Shown: positions 23,456-36,711, counted from the first letter of the stretch. The stretch: DNA of 64,000 nucleotides from Alisma plantago-aquatica (GCA_963693085.1 OY856409.1:1534875072-1534939071), one strand, 5' to 3'. Made by a program: numbers and translations. Notes: a model not told the origin generated them from the sequence alone.

Positions 23456-25834
23456 TGTCATGAAAGTAAACTTGTAACGCTTTTTGAGGTATATGATACC
23501 AAGATGTAAAGTGTAAGGCACTCATAATTGGGGCAAGTGTTTCCGCCATAGATAGGAGTACTTTAGTTTATTTTCAGCCTATAAGGCATGTAATACAGTT
23601 ATGAACTGCTATTTCATTTTTGCCAGTAGATAGAAACACTTTATTTTGCATTTTGTATGACAATGATGGCAATTAATAAAGTTGATGTTTCAAATCTTAA
23701 AGATATGATCTTTGTGGCAATGCCTTATTTATCTTGTAGTATTTGATATGCATAAGATAAAATGATACCTAAAAGTTATAGATAACTCAAACAATCAAAT
23801 TAGCATCAATCATGAGAAATTCGTTTCTAGTTTCCATATGATGGATAGATCTAGACTCTTTTGGTTAGAGAACCATTAAGAGACATGAATATCTTGGACA
23901 TGATTAATCAATCTTCACTAATGATAGTGGGATAATGATTATCCAATTAGGTATAATACATGTGATACCTATTGGAGCAAATGTTAATACTTCAAATGGT
24001 GTTTAGAGAAATACCAATATGAATATCTTGAAGTGGTCAAGAATATCATAAATGAAGTACAAATTTGGTAAAGTGTTAATTCTTGATGAGATAAATGAAT
24101 GAAATACTTGGACCAAATGTTTGAGATCCTTATGAGTGATTATGATAGTGTATCATAGTGAACTCATGATTAAGGCATGGTGATGTCTAAATCAAGAAGG
24201 AATCATACTCTAAAGAGTTATATAATGATTATCGAATAACTAAATTCTTTTTAATAAAAGAATACCCCACAGTAATAAAAGAAATTAAGAATCACAAGGG
24301 TTGTGAGTTCTTATATCCTTAATAGATACACCTCAATTATTTATGTGATGAGTTGTTCATGTGATGAGCCAACTATCTAGATAAGTATGAGGAACCGAAT
24401 TTTGAGTTATGGTTTATGAACATTACATCCTAAATGACATCCATGTGAACCATAAGGTATGACCTTGATGGTAGCACCCATTGGATAAAATCCATAAGTG
24501 CAGATGAATCTTAAGTGTTAAGATACATGGATAACATTTTGAGAAGGATGATGCTTGTTGATTGCAACTTAATGACTAAGACATTTGGCATATGGATACT
24601 GAAAACTGCATTCCTATGGGGAATAAAATAAGGATGTGTACATGACACAAACTATAAGGTTTATGAATCCACTAATGCAAATGAAGTATATAAGTTACAA
24701 TGGACTAATCAATCTGATTGATTGAGTACAAGCAACTCAGAATTGGATCTTTACTTTGATAATATAGTCAAAGGGTTTGACTGATATGTCAAAGATAAAG
24801 AAGGGATCTGTGATTTAGTGGGAGCGTATTCACATTCCACATGTTGATGTGAAATGGAAATGTTCTAGAATGGAAATCCAAAAGTGGAAATTATCTTTAG
24901 GGAAGATAGAGATGTTTCCTATGTGATAGGAATAGAGATCTATAGAGATAGTTCTCAAAAATATCTTGACCTGAAAAGTGAGAGCGTACATTGCCAATTT
25001 GTACTGAAGTGTTCAGTGTGCACAGATTCAGTGGGAGAAAACTTGTCAATGTTACATGGAGTTAGTATCCCAAGGCCAAGTGTCCAATTCTTATGAAAAA
25101 TGGGAACACTAAGAATATATATGGATCTATCATGTATGTAATAATCCCATTATATTGCATGTATCAACATGGCAAGAATAAAATGCATTCATCATCTTGT
25201 GTGTAGGACATGGCAATATGATGTGCTCATCCTGATAACTCGTATGTGGGACATGACGGGTGGATGTCTGTCTAATTCCAGTAAGGGTTACTGGAATACC
25301 GTAAGAACTTGATGAGTACATGAGAAGTACTAGTTCTATGGAGATAAGGAAGAGTTAGATGTAAAGAGTTACATTGATGCGAACTTGTGAAAGGACAGAA
25401 AATTAATCGCAAAATATATATAGGATATATAAAAGTGAAAGTTTGTTGATGATTGGAAGTGTTCCAATAAAACCATTTAAAAGGAAATGTTGAGTATCTA
25501 TGCGTTAGAGAACGATAGTAGATACTATATGGATCTGGAAGTTCATGAGATGAACTTATAGATATTCAGCTCATTGATAACAAGTATGGAATCCTTGATC
25601 ATGCAATGTGGCTAAAAGTTAGCAAAGGAATACTAGATCGCATATTACGACAACTCCATCTCATTCGTGTGACGTACAGTGAAGAGATGAGAGACATGCA
25701 ATTTATACTGACTTTGTCAAGGTGTTGCCATTACTCACTATGTTCGCACTAGAGCACAGTAACATGTGGGACATGTTTGGAGATCACTATGAATATGATT
25801 CAAGGGTGATTGGCTCGCAGTGCAAGTGGGAGTT
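23456..25834 (+). pseudogene. heavily eroded copia pol
   Basis: Only short islands remain. An integrase-like NIINEVQIW lies near 24025. Reverse transcriptase islands around 24600-24790 include TAFL and LDLYFDNIVKGFD. SYVIGIEIYRD lies at about 24920, and YGSIMY at about 25115 marks the later RT block. The normal RNase H and tail blocks are barely visible before the GCAAGTGGGAG polypurine tract at 25824-25834. The distance from gag to the TAFL block is about 1.15 kb, roughly half of normal, so a deletion removed much of protease and integrase. No catalytic box is readable. Confidence 0.7.
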
Positions 25835-28057
25835 TGTTGGTATGTATGCCCTGAGAGCCAATCATGGGATGATTGGCAGGATACATTAAGATTGATTTGA
25901 TAAAACATCAAAGGCAAGCTTCCAATTCTTTCTGGTTCAGTCATATGAAATAGTGATAAAATAGATTGAATGTCTAGAGAATGACATTACTCAATGACGT
26001 ATGCTTTCAGGTTAAGGACCTGAACAATGAGATCATATGGATGCTAAGAGTTTGTACATTCTTGTTATGTCCCTAGTCGGATGTCATTGTGGAAGGTAGA
26101 TAGACAACAATGACACACAAGACTAGATTGTGGTGTTGGTTGATGACAAAATCTCATTAGTCATGATATAGAGATATCAAACCAAACACATAGGTACTTG
26201 TCAGAGAACAAGTGTACCGGACAGACCCACCGTAAGTTTGACACATGGAACTATGACATGGTAGTCACAGTCACTACTCACAGTGATGGTGGTGAGTGTG
26301 ATTCTTTGACCTGAAATCACTACACTCAACACATGTCGTTGGGCACACTTTGACATCATCAAACGCAGTCCTGAAACATGGGTTGTTATAAAGGTGATGA
26401 TTGGGTGGCTTTGACACATGGGGCTTTTGAGGGGTGAGTGATAGATATGGGATTTGTCCCTCCTGAGGGAGTATGATATCCATGGCCACTTGATGAGTAG
26501 GATTGAGAAAGGCGTGCACGCATGTATGAATCAGTATGTGATATTGATGGCATACATATCTCTTCTAGTCTACTCTGAGATCAAGAAAGTGAATGAACGT
26601 TGACAGGATGACTGTTCCATGCCTCGAGTTCATTCATGATATCAGTGACAAAGGAATTATACATTCACTATAACAACATTCACGGATTGTAGGATTGAAA
26701 GTTGTTATCCAACTTTCTACTTTCACTTGGGTAGCACTGATGTGTGACTAGGCACCACTATTTGCTTGTGAAGTCATAAGTGTTATGGACTTTCACTGCC
26801 AACGTGAAATGGACCTGTAGGGTCACACACATAGGATTTAACCTGGAAGAGGAGTTTTGTCCACAAGCAATGTTTAGATTGATTACTAAAGGAGTTTAGT
26901 AGTTCATTTAAACATTCAATTGATTGATAGCTCAAATATCATAATGTTCAAGGTGTTGGACATATTGATTGGAGTATTGGATTCATTGAAATCACAATTG
27001 ACTGATTCTGCACAATCTGCACTCCCAACCGATCGGTTCAAGTGTTGAACCGGTCAGCTGAGGTTGCTGAACCGGTCGGCTCAAGTGTTGAGCCGATCGG
27101 CTCAAGATTAGGGTGAACCGATTGCTTCAAGTGTTGAAACGATCGATTTAACTGGTGCAACCGAGCAAGTTGGGAAAGTAGGATTGGTTAGAATTTTCCT
27201 TTCGTTTCAATTTTCCAATTTGATTTGGAAATATGATTGGTATTCGATACCCATTAGAAACAAAAGAAGGAAAGTCAATCGCGAACTGACCAGGACCACC
27301 AACCGACCGGTTCACTTGTGAACCGACCAATTGAGGTGTCCCAACCGATCGGTTGAGGTGTCAACCGACTGGTTCAGGTCCCCAACCGACCGGTTCACTT
27401 TTGAATCGATCGGTTCAGGTTGTGAGTTGGTTGCTTTTGTGGAAAATCTCGAACCCTTCTACTCCTACTTTTAGTCCCGCATTGCCCGGGATGGAGAACC
27501 CTGTCCCATGACCCTCCTATATATAGGGGTATTGGGGGCTTCTCAAAGTACAACTCATTGCAACCAGTTGCTCTGCAAAGTTGTCGTTCTCTCTGGTTTT
27601 GGTAATCGAGAGAGAGCTCGAGTAAGTGCTACCTGCAAAGGGAGGTGCAGCAAGGGAAAGACAACTGCAGTTGCAACTGGAGGCAGGAGAGTGTGTTGGT
27701 GACTAGTACATCAACATGAGGGTGTGACTCCTTCCACTTCCTTATGGGACAAGGAGTGTGGAGTTCCAGGTGGTCCGTGTGGAATACTTCAGTGGCGGAA
27801 GGTTTCTTCCTCTTAGGAGGACAACCTTCAATCCTGTCAGTCCCGGTGCGACCAGGAGATGCGCAGACACCATCCAAGATAGGTGGTGAAGACCGCACAA
27901 GCCGTGAGGTATTGTCGCCGAGCAAGCCTCGGGACAAGGTATGATTTCACAAGCCATCCTTTCCTATTATATAGACGTTGACGCGTTTCCTTGTTCTGGG
28001 TTTGGGGGAGAAAATTTTTGTTTCCGATGCCTTCTCTGTCTCCCCTAAAACCCAACA
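25835..28057 (+). repeat. 3' LTR of copia element (2,223 bp)
   Basis: It begins TGTTGGTATGTATG after the polypurine tract and ends CCCAACA. It repeats all parts of LTR 1, including a word array at 27026-27420 with the same 18-bp palindrome (27088-27105) and the TATA palindrome at 27516. Confidence 0.9.
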
Positions 28058-28217
28058 AAAACATCCATATTACCATCATTTTCTTGCCTAGATCAAAAGA
28101 ATCTGGAAACCCAAAGGAGGCTTTGATCTGTATTTCAAGCCTGACTGATTCTTCCTCTTACGTTTTAATGTTGCTGAAGACAAGAAGAACGTCATTGAGA
28201 GTGGTCTTCGTTGGTTC
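28058..28217 (+). pseudogene. LINE-type ORF1 (DUF4283-like), continuation
   Basis: After the copia element the ORF1 frame resumes with HPYYHHFLA, then IKRIWKPKGGFDLYFKPD, FFLLRFNVAEDKKNVIESG and LRWFCEN, matching the second half of the DUF4283 domain. Two stops occur in the stretch (after FLA and after KPD). At 28218 the minus Tekay LTR begins and the rest of the gene is not seen again in this window. Confidence 0.6.
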
Positions 28218-31200
28218 TGTGAGAACTTGTTACACTAAATGAGATTACTCAAAACATAAAACATAATCAATCACCAATTAACCACATACCCAAAAATAGG
28301 GGTAAATTGAAGCCAATTTCAACATCAGCACCCATTTAGAAACATTTGAATAAGATCCCCACATCTTTTTTATATCCATACTATGCTAAGAATTTAATAA
28401 GAATTGTTCTATAACCTTAGCTACAACATATATACACAGGAGAAAAATATTTATATATGCCACACAACAAATATTAACATGCTAACAAATTTTGATTCGT
28501 TCAAACACCATATACAAACTTTTTCTGCCTAGACCTGAGAGCACAGGGATGAATCTAGGATACACTAGACATCTAATTAACTTTCTAAAAGATTCATTAC
28601 TATAGCTCCTCTTTACTGCCACATGTTTGTTTTTGTCACTTCTGATTACCTAAAAAAATGTGGCGAACCACAAGGGTGAGACCCATATCCCAGTAAGAGA
28701 TATAACCTCCAACAACTCCTATTCATTACAACATTTTAAATAGTAGATAACTAAGAATTTGGAGTATTTAATAATCAATTGAACAGATTGAATAGTTCAT
28801 GTATGCTAAACAGATTAAGCAATTAATCTTAGCAACAAGTATGATCATCAATGCATACACAAATAAAAAATAAATCCATTTGTTTGGATAGATATCTACT
28901 CAAATATCATCAAATTGCATCTAATAACAATCATTATCATTAATCTAACTATCATCATATTCCTTGCTAATAGCATAAGCAATCTAGTAGCATAATCATA
29001 CCTGACATCATGAATATGTCTAGTAACATAACATGGCTATCAATATTGGCATTTCAAATAAAGGGAACAGATCTATATCATAGGTAGAACTAACATCATA
29101 GAACAATGAACTACATAGGCAACCATAACTACAACATAAGAATATCTATTATCTCTTATTGTACTATACATGATCTCGGTGAAAAGAAAGCAAACAAGGG
29201 TTATCATCCAATATGAAGCATTGTGTATAACCCTAACCAGTTATGCTAGATGGCTATCTTACATCTTTTATTATGCCCTAGGGAATATGAATCGTACCAT
29301 CCAAAGTCCAACCAACCCCTACAAAGGGCTATTCAGTTTCGTACAAGTTCTAAGAGTGTCAGTATCCTAAGATCTCTTCCCCTTAGTTAGTATAAGTAAA
29401 AAGGCAGTGACATATCATTCAAAGCTACCACCACAATGACATATAGTCAAGCTGCTAATCACTAGTCCACCCTTGGTACAGGTCACTGCATTAGAAAATA
29501 GGGTATACAAAACCCTCTAATCTGTGGTACAACCATAGTTGTCCTCAATCACTTCATATGTATGAGGCATGACCATAGCCATCCTCTACAACCTACATTA
29601 TGGATGACAAGGATATATCCTCAACTTGCCACCCCCACATACTCAATAGTATGCACTCTGAGTTTCCCTTAGGAATATTCATTTCACCATCCAGCAAATT
29701 CTGACACTGAAGGTGGATCTATGGTATAGGGAACTACATGATTAGAGTTGCACTTGATTAGTTATGCCAATTGGGTGAATTAAGGTTGTATCAAACAATT
29801 GGACATACAAACCCTAATTCACTTCTAGCAAGCATATAAATATCACAAATTTTAAAAGATATAAAATGTGTGGAACATAATTTCTCATCTCATCATCACA
29901 TGGTACTATTAACTTCTCATTCATGAGACCACACTAGTCATCATACTATCAAAAGATATAACCCCTTTTCACAATATCACAGGTATCAACCCTTATCAAT
30001 ACAATAGGATTACACCTCATTCAGGGCTCAACCATGCCCAAATGTCATTAAGACCATCATACTATCATAGGATATAAATCCTTTTCACAATATCACAGGG
30101 TATCAACCCTTATCAACACAAGAGGATTACAACTCATTCAGGGCTCAACCATCTCGAAAGGTCATTAAGACCATCCTACTATTCCCTGCAAGATCATCAT
30201 AATCTTTGCATGCCTTATAACAAGGCTCAACAACATCACTTACATATAATACACTAGATCAACACAATATTGCAATTATGAGCTCGGAGATATTCATAAA
30301 TAGACATAGTAGGGTTATATTAACATTAAGAACATTCCTTTATTACATCAACATACAAGGAATCTAGATATGATTATCCCTCGTCATATCCATAATTCAC
30401 ATGTTTAGCATATGAAAGTATCAACCATGTGGCTATGATAACCACCAATTAACACATTCATGTTATGATCATATTAAGGAGGTTATTTCATCATCATGCC
30501 ATCATATAAGAATGTTAAACATGAAAACTCATCTTTATCTATTTGCATTAGAGTTAGGTTCACAAGATAAATTATATTAATGTTACTAATCAACACTCAT
30601 ACCCAAACCCTAACTCACGGCATCCCCGTTGGATCATGGATGCATAAGGTGAAGCATCACCATCACATTCCATACTATTCTCAAGTATGAACCCACACAT
30701 AAATAAAGGTGTAACCATTGAGTTATAGCATACTAGGGTTCACAATAGTAAGAGAGTACTCCAAGATTTTATTAATCATTCAAGGACTATTCATACCCAA
30801 TTACCATCATTTAGTTATATTAAAGCTAGGTATAAAAAGCTATACCTCATTAGGGTTACCCATTAATTCATTATGGTGATTATAAATCATAATCATACGA
30901 GGGAAAGGGTAAGACTACAAGTTAAGGCATTGAACTATCAAATTCTCATCATTTTAATCATAACATTACACTACACTCTTCATAAAAAACAATGGGAATA
31001 TTGAGGCATCAACATCTAACCATGAAATATTGAAAAGGTAAATTCGTTGGTCATTTACATAAGTAAACATCTTGAACAAACCACCTATGAATTCATTGAG
31101 TTGTGCTCTTGAAAGAGTCACCATCTAACCCTAGACATCCCTTGATTAAAAACATAAAAAGTTCCATTGAGAGTAGGGTAAAACCCATAAGTGATGGTTT

Positions 31201-31605
31201 ATTTAAAACAAGTCGTCGGTAAATGAGCTTCTTAAGTTGATTTCATAAAGAAAACCATTTAAATCACTTTATTAGGACCAAAATGTTATATTTAGGCATC
31301 ATTCCAATTTATTGGATGAAGAAACATTAGTTCTTAACCATTAGGTCAAGTTCATATATTAAAACCATCAATTGGAGTATATGTACGACCATTGCATCAA
31401 ATGACCCAAGAAACCATTGGTTTAAGGCTTAATTGATGCGATAACTACATGCTTGACTCACCATAGATTGTGGAGACCTGATCCATTATCAATAATGACC
31501 ATTAAGAAACTATGGTTTGTTAGATCAGCACTATATTCATTAATCCATCGAATATCAAACTAATATCACCATTGATTGATAGCATCATTAGGGTACTTAG
31601 TTGTT
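28218..31605 (-). mobile_element. minus-strand Tekay-type LTR, copy 2
   Basis: 28218-30896 matches copy 1 (9168-11922). Relative to it, this copy lacks about 107 bp near 29120 and has about 38 extra bases near 29750. From 30897 to about 31605 the sequence stays AT-rich and includes AACCATTGGTTT-like words (near 31410 and 31500), as expected for continued LTR. I take it as the same LTR running up to the Athila insertion. No primer site lies on the low side, where it abuts LINE ORF1, so it is an outer or solo LTR. Confidence 0.6.
29946..30179. repeat. 117-bp tandem duplication, second LTR copy
   Basis: Copies start at 29946 and 30063. They correspond to those at 10971 and 11088, with private point changes in each. 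Confidence 0.9.
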
Positions 31606-31610
31606 AATCA

Positions 31611-33351
31611 CTGATAACACTTCATTTTAAGTACTTTTTGTATATACTATATACCTCTTTTAGTATATCTTTTATTAGCTTTTCCCAAAATTTTACCATG
31701 TTTTTTATTAAAACCTCGTATACATGATTTCAGGTACATTCGCAGATCAAGTCACGGTCATTACCTCGACCATGACCCACTCATTCATCAACCATGATAG
31801 AGGTCTCTATGTCTCCCTTAAGGTCGAGGTCATCATGCGTTGAAGTCAGACCGCCGCCATACAAAAGTCACGATCACTGCTTGACTGCGACCATGGCATT
31901 GGTCACGATCAAGACACTAGCCCAAATCAAACCAGAGGCCGTGGTGTATCCAGAGATCGCGATCAAGAAGAAGCACGACCATCTTGGGGACCACGATCAT
32001 TGCTAAGACCTCTATTCTTGCATACTACATCTAAGTGAGAAAGCCTCACAGACTGCGACCAAGTAAGAAAGCCTCGACCTTGACCGCAATCATTGCCATG
32101 CTAAGAGCAAGTGGCAGACTGCAACTCAGTCGACCACGATGAAAAGAGGAATAAAGATCAGACTGTAACCGCGGTCTCACACCTCACCCAACCAAGACCG
32201 TGACCATGGTATAGGATTAAGCTAGTGGGATGTGCCTATCAATAGCACACCCACCCGCCTTGTCAAATCATCCGATCATAGATTGGATCCCGAGGACCAC
32301 GAAGTGTTGTTGCATCCCAGACTCATTCCAGACCATCCCATCCGCCAGTCTTGGATCTCCAAAGCTGGAAGCTGAGGAGAGAGAAGGTTGAACACTCCTT
32401 CTTTGAGAGAAGAGGACCATCCATGCCGTCGATGTGATTAGATCCAGATCTGAAGAAGTATCATGTCGTATCATGTCTCTTCTCGCTCTAGATCTATCAC
32501 TACCATTTCGCTGTACTTCCCTCCTCTCTTCGTGGGACTTTATGTATCCATCTTTATGTAATGTTGTTATGTGGCCTGCAAGTTTGAGTGGCTAAACATC
32601 TTAACTTGGGTTGGGAGTAGCCGCTAAGGCTCTCCCAACATGTATATTATCTCTTTCTATTGAGTATATACATACTCTTATCAAGATTATCTCCATGCAA
32701 CTATTTTGATGCTTCACTTGTATGCTTAGCTACCATCTAGTGATGTTTGATAGTCAATATCTTGAGAGAGCAATATCACTTTTATCATGTGTTATTTTGT
32801 AGTATGAATGCATGAGTGTTGGAATGCTAAAGCTTTAAAACCATATGTACTGTTGCAAAGTTTAGGTGTGGTCATCTCGAGAGAGTGGCTACCCTTAGAC
32901 TTAGATCTATCCTCATCTCGATAGAGAGTGGAAAAGATGCTTTTGATGGTTGCTTGTAGTCTTGATAAGGGTATGGGAGAGAGAGAGAGATGATGTTGCA
33001 TGTTGGTTATAAGTATTAATTGGTGATCCCCAGCCTGAGTTTTCTTCCATATACTTATTTCATCTTGTTTCTTTTGTTTTTGTCCGTTCTTCTTATTCTT
33101 GCTTTTCTTGTTCTACCTTGGTTTGTGTGCCATCGTTCCTTAGGGAGCACCTTTCTTTACACCCATGTTTTATGGAGTATAAGAATGTTAGATTATGTTA
33201 GCTTAAAACTGCCAACCTTGTCCCTATGTTCGACCCCGATCACTACATCGGACCCCGTTTATCGTTGCAGGGGCCTGAGAGTCAGGTTATCTCTTTAAAA
33301 GTCTGACTTCTTTGAATCCACTCCTTTTGGACGTGCGATTTAGGCAGGTCA
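31611..33351 (+). repeat. Athila 5' LTR (about 1.74 kb)
   Basis: It starts TGATAACACTTC and ends near GGTCA, a few bases before the primer site. It holds TTTCAGGTAC (31728), word array D, a GGGAGTAGCC block (about 32612), and the end block with GTTCGACCCCGATCAC and CGTTTATCGTTGCAGGGG. Both end positions are set by terminal dinucleotides only, since the 3' LTR is out of view. Confidence 0.65.
31745..32215 (+). repeat. word array D in the Athila LTR
   Basis: More than a dozen words of the type GACC(A/G)(C/T)G(A/G)(T/C)C occur: CTCGACCATGACC, CACGATCACTGC, GACTGCGACC, CTTGACCGCAATC, GACCACGATG, AACCGCGGTC, AAGACCGTGACCATGG. Short palindromes such as ACCGCGGT recur. The same word family reappears inside the element at 50380-50560 and 51060-51380. 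Confidence 0.7.
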
Positions 33352-33357
33352 ACTTTT

Positions 33358-33376
33358 TAATGCCATTGTCGGGGAC
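33358..33376 (+). other. worn primer-binding site, tRNA-Asp type
   Basis: TAATGCCATTGTCGGGGAC aligns base for base with the Athila-type site TGGCGCCGTTGCCGGGGAC, which is complementary to plant tRNA-Asp. All five differences are G to A or C to T. Confidence 0.75.
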
Positions 33377-33590
33377 AAGGCAAAATGACATTGTTATGAA
33401 CTCGAGTCCACTTATATACTCCCACGCCTCAAGTTTAGTAATAAGCTTGAAAACGCAATTACTTTACATTTTCTACTTTGAGTTTGTGTAGAATAGTTTG
33501 TCTTAACATGTCCAGTTTGCTAACTTGACTGTACGGTCTATTCAGGAACCTACGAAGAAGCATAATTGTTCGACTTTACTCCTTTCCACC

Positions 33591-34593
33591 ATGCCACCTC
33601 ACGTGGACGTTACCCTCTTAGGAGATGAGCGGAATGCAAGGAATCAACACAACCAACCGCCACCAGGCACGGATGAAGACAGAGATGGTCGTCACAATGA
33701 TAGTCATCCATATGCAGAACACAAGGAAGCGTATGAAGAGAGACATGAAGATGATCGTCATGAGAATGACCGTCACTACAAGGAGCGTCGTCATCGCCGC
33801 AAGAATAGATGAAACTACAACAACCATGAGTGTGAGGTCAAAAGAAATCACAACTGTAGGGATAGCGATAGTGAGGATGACGAGGAAGGGAAGACCCTTC
33901 ATGAGTTGGTAGCACCAAGGGCCAATGAGTCAAGATGTCTGATCATCATGCCAAAATTCAACGTAACAAACTTCAAGCTAAAACCAATTGTCATATCGAT
34001 GATCCAGAACAAACCTTTTTGTAGAAACTCAAGGGAAAACACGTATCATCATCTCGATGCTTTCAAGAACATTTGTGATACCATTAAAATGAGGGGTGTC
34101 CCACAAGAGGTTATTACTGTAAGGGTTTCAACTTATCTTTGGAAGATACGGCTCTATCTTGGTATCTAAACGTCCCCCATCAGTCTATATATGGATGGAG
34201 ACCCCTGGTAGATTCATTTGTTACTAAGTTTTATCCTACTAAGAGGACGATCCGTAACATGCAGAAGATCTCATCTTTTTGCACAAAAGCCAGGAGAGAA
34301 CTTTCATGAAGCATGGGAGTATTTCCAAGAGTACCTTAAGGATTTCCCACACCATAAATATCGTAAGGGGTTCCTAGTGACCACTTTCTATAATGGGCTG
34401 ACTCATACAGAAAGGACTTCATTGAACGCTACCACAGGCAGTGATTCCCTGGGGAAAAGCCAAGCAGAACTATGAAGATAATAGAAAACATGGTTGTGCT
34501 TCAAGAAGGCGTAAACTATGATAGGAATGACAGAGGGTCGTCGAAGAAGGTAGGATCTGAAGGACCATCCATGGAAGCCTAGGCTTTAGAAAC
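33591..34593 (+). pseudogene. gag: Athila gag, N-terminal part
   Basis: It starts at ATG 33591 (MPPHVDV). A charged Arg/His/Asp/Glu-rich leader runs to a TGA at 33810, a likely CGA to TGA change inside an Arg-rich stretch. The same frame continues with the Athila capsid blocks NFKLKPIVISMIQN and HHLDAFKNICDTIKMRGVP. A frameshift near 34125 moves the LEDTALSWYLN block to another frame, and a second near 34275 leads to FHEAWEYFQEYLKDFPHH and TTFYNGLTHTERTSLNA. At 34593 the gag is split by Tekay-1. Confidence 0.85.
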
Positions 34594-35243
34594 TGTGATA
34601 AAGTGACTTTTCTAATTTCTTTTATGCTTTGCTCCTTTAATCTTAATCTAGTTCAAAACCCTAACTCTCCTAAAGAATAATTTATCACTCAAAGATTGGA
34701 ATTTCAAGCCCAAACTTTACCAACATGTGGGGTATGTTGTGGTGAAGCTATGTTCTAAATTTCATGTCAATTGGACATTCATAGCCTGCTCTACAAATTT
34801 TCTAAGATTTCACAATGTTTCTTTCCCTTTTAAATCGCATCATTATGTAACCCAATGTTTTGATCATTTCAAGGGTAGGGTATTTTTACCCTATCACGTG
34901 GAGCGTCAGCCAACGATCCGCAGACTGACTTCAAGGAATCATCCCGACCATCTGATGGTATCCGAGATGGATCAAATGGCCAGAGAGTCGTCTCTGACCT
35001 CCGCTCAAATCGGAATGTCATGGCCACAACCACGAGTCCACAACCTTCACCTCTCCTCCTCCTTTTGACCCACTTTGTGAGAAACTTGTCGAGGCAACGC
35101 CTCCACCTCTCCTTCACGAACCCACTGACCCCTCGCATGACCTCCAAAAATGACGACAACCCCTCCACGACCTCACTGGTGAGACCTCTTCTCAAACTGC
35201 CGCCGAGCCCTTTTGGGCATTCTCCCCTCCTTCACCCTCCGTT

Positions 35244-35253
35244 CTATTTAAAC
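35244..35253 (+). promoter_or_regulatory. Tekay-1 LTR TATA box
   Basis: CTATTTAAAC lies in C/T-rich sequence about 650 bp into the LTR and is conserved in the 3' LTR (about 43239). A start of transcription near 35275-35285 would leave about 2.1 kb of transcribed LTR. This is inferred. Confidence 0.55.
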
Positions 35254-36711
35254 TCACCAAATCACTCCTCAACCTCCCTTTGATGCCTTCCTAACCTCAA
35301 TTTACCTGGAACGAGCATCCCTCTCCCCCGAGCTCAAGCTTTCCACCTCGCCGCCGTCGAGCTGCTGGGCAAGATGCTCCTGACCTTCTCGTCCGCCATT
35401 AAGTGCACCCCGAGCTCCGAAGCACTCTCCTCTAGCCTACTGGCACCTCAACGCCGAGGTATCTCACATGTTGCTTCCCCGTCCATCTTCCTCCGTCGTG
35501 AGCTGTGCAGCTCGCCGGTCATCTTGTCGACCCAGCATCGCAGGAGGAGCCATGACCCTAGGCTTGGCCGTCTAGCTGCAGAAGGACGTTGCGAAGCTAA
35601 CCGATCATCACCCACGCACGAGGAGGAGCACAACCATCACATAAGCTCACCGGAGTTGGACCTGGAAACCTACGTTGCAGCGCAGAGAAAGAAGAGAGGG
35701 AACCCACTCGAGCTTGGTTGGACCAATCACGCGAGTCCATGTCAGTCCAAGTGGACAAACCATAGCTCGCCAAGTAAGCAGTCTGATATCCACCTCAAAC
35801 CTTTGCAATATATGCATGTGAGATCTTGGCCGTTGGATCTGATCATCCAACGGTCCACGCTTTTTCTAGTTTTCGATTATTAACTCGAAAATTCAGTTAG
35901 AACCTAATCTTGAGAAATTCATAAAAATAGTAGGAGTGTTAGAAAAATACGAATAAATACTCCATTTTGATCAGAAAAATGCAAGAATCATGAATCTGGT
36001 ATCTTTGTACCCTAAGTATGACCCGAATAATTACTCATGTTTATTTTGTCTATATCTTGTTTAATTATTTGGAAAAATACCCGAACCTGTTTAAATCACC
36101 AAAAACATGTGATCATCATCTTTTTGCATCTATATCATCATGCAATGATCAGATCCTTTTATTATGGCTCAATTATCAATAAAACCTATTTATCACTCCT
36201 TTCCCTATTTTGACCTACCAAAATGTGCATAATTAATTAATATGATCTATAGATCATGATTCTGACTTTATGAACCTACTCTGACGTGACAATAATAATC
36301 TTAGACTCAAATCCATACTCTAAGATTCATACTCAACTCTCATATCTCCAAAGCTATAAAGGGCCTTTTTATATACTCTTTATAATAAGGGTAATTTGAA
36401 CAATATATCTAATAAATACCAAATCTCCAATAATTTCAGGAAATCAAAGGTACCAGTGAGGAGCATCTCTGGACTCCCCACTTCTGAATAGAAGGTACAC
36501 CATTACCACTTCTTAGCTTACTATACTTTATGCTTGAGATATATGAGTAGTAGAACACTTGGCATAAGATATTGAATGAAACGAATGTCTTGTATGATGC
36601 TATGCATGATTTGATATTATGCTTGAATTTCTATATGTATAATTTTGAATACATGCAAACATAATATATAGTGTCCATCATATAAGCACTTGGTAGTCTA
36701 GTGCATGGAAG

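Larger units (their letters stand above)
18935..28057 (+). mobile_element. copia LTR element with preserved gag and dead pol
   Basis: Two LTRs (18935-21159 and 25835-28057) flank an internal region of about 4.7 kb with an initiator-Met primer site, a gag frame and a heavily eroded pol. The flanking 5-mers AAAAT (18930-18934) and AAAAC (28058-28062) are a near-perfect target-site duplication. Removing the element rejoins the LINE ORF1 reading frame, which confirms both boundaries. The first base of LTR 1 is A where LTR 2 has T. The LTRs still look about 95 percent alike by eye. The gag sequence and long LTRs recall the Angela/BARE group of copia; that assignment is inference. Confidence 0.9.

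Noticed and set aside
9168..30896. The two minus Tekay LTRs as the pair of LTRs of one element
   Set aside because: Neither has a primer site on the expected side, the right copy abuts LINE ORF1, and no minus-strand gypsy coding region lies between them.
32944..32990. GA-rich stretch as a satellite
   Set aside because: Only about seven GA units; ordinary microsatellite noise in the Athila LTR.
35374..35883. 169-codon frame in the Tekay-1 5' LTR that might be a captured gene
   Set aside because: The same stretch in the 3' LTR (43307-43881) is shifted and split, so coding is not conserved between the two copies.
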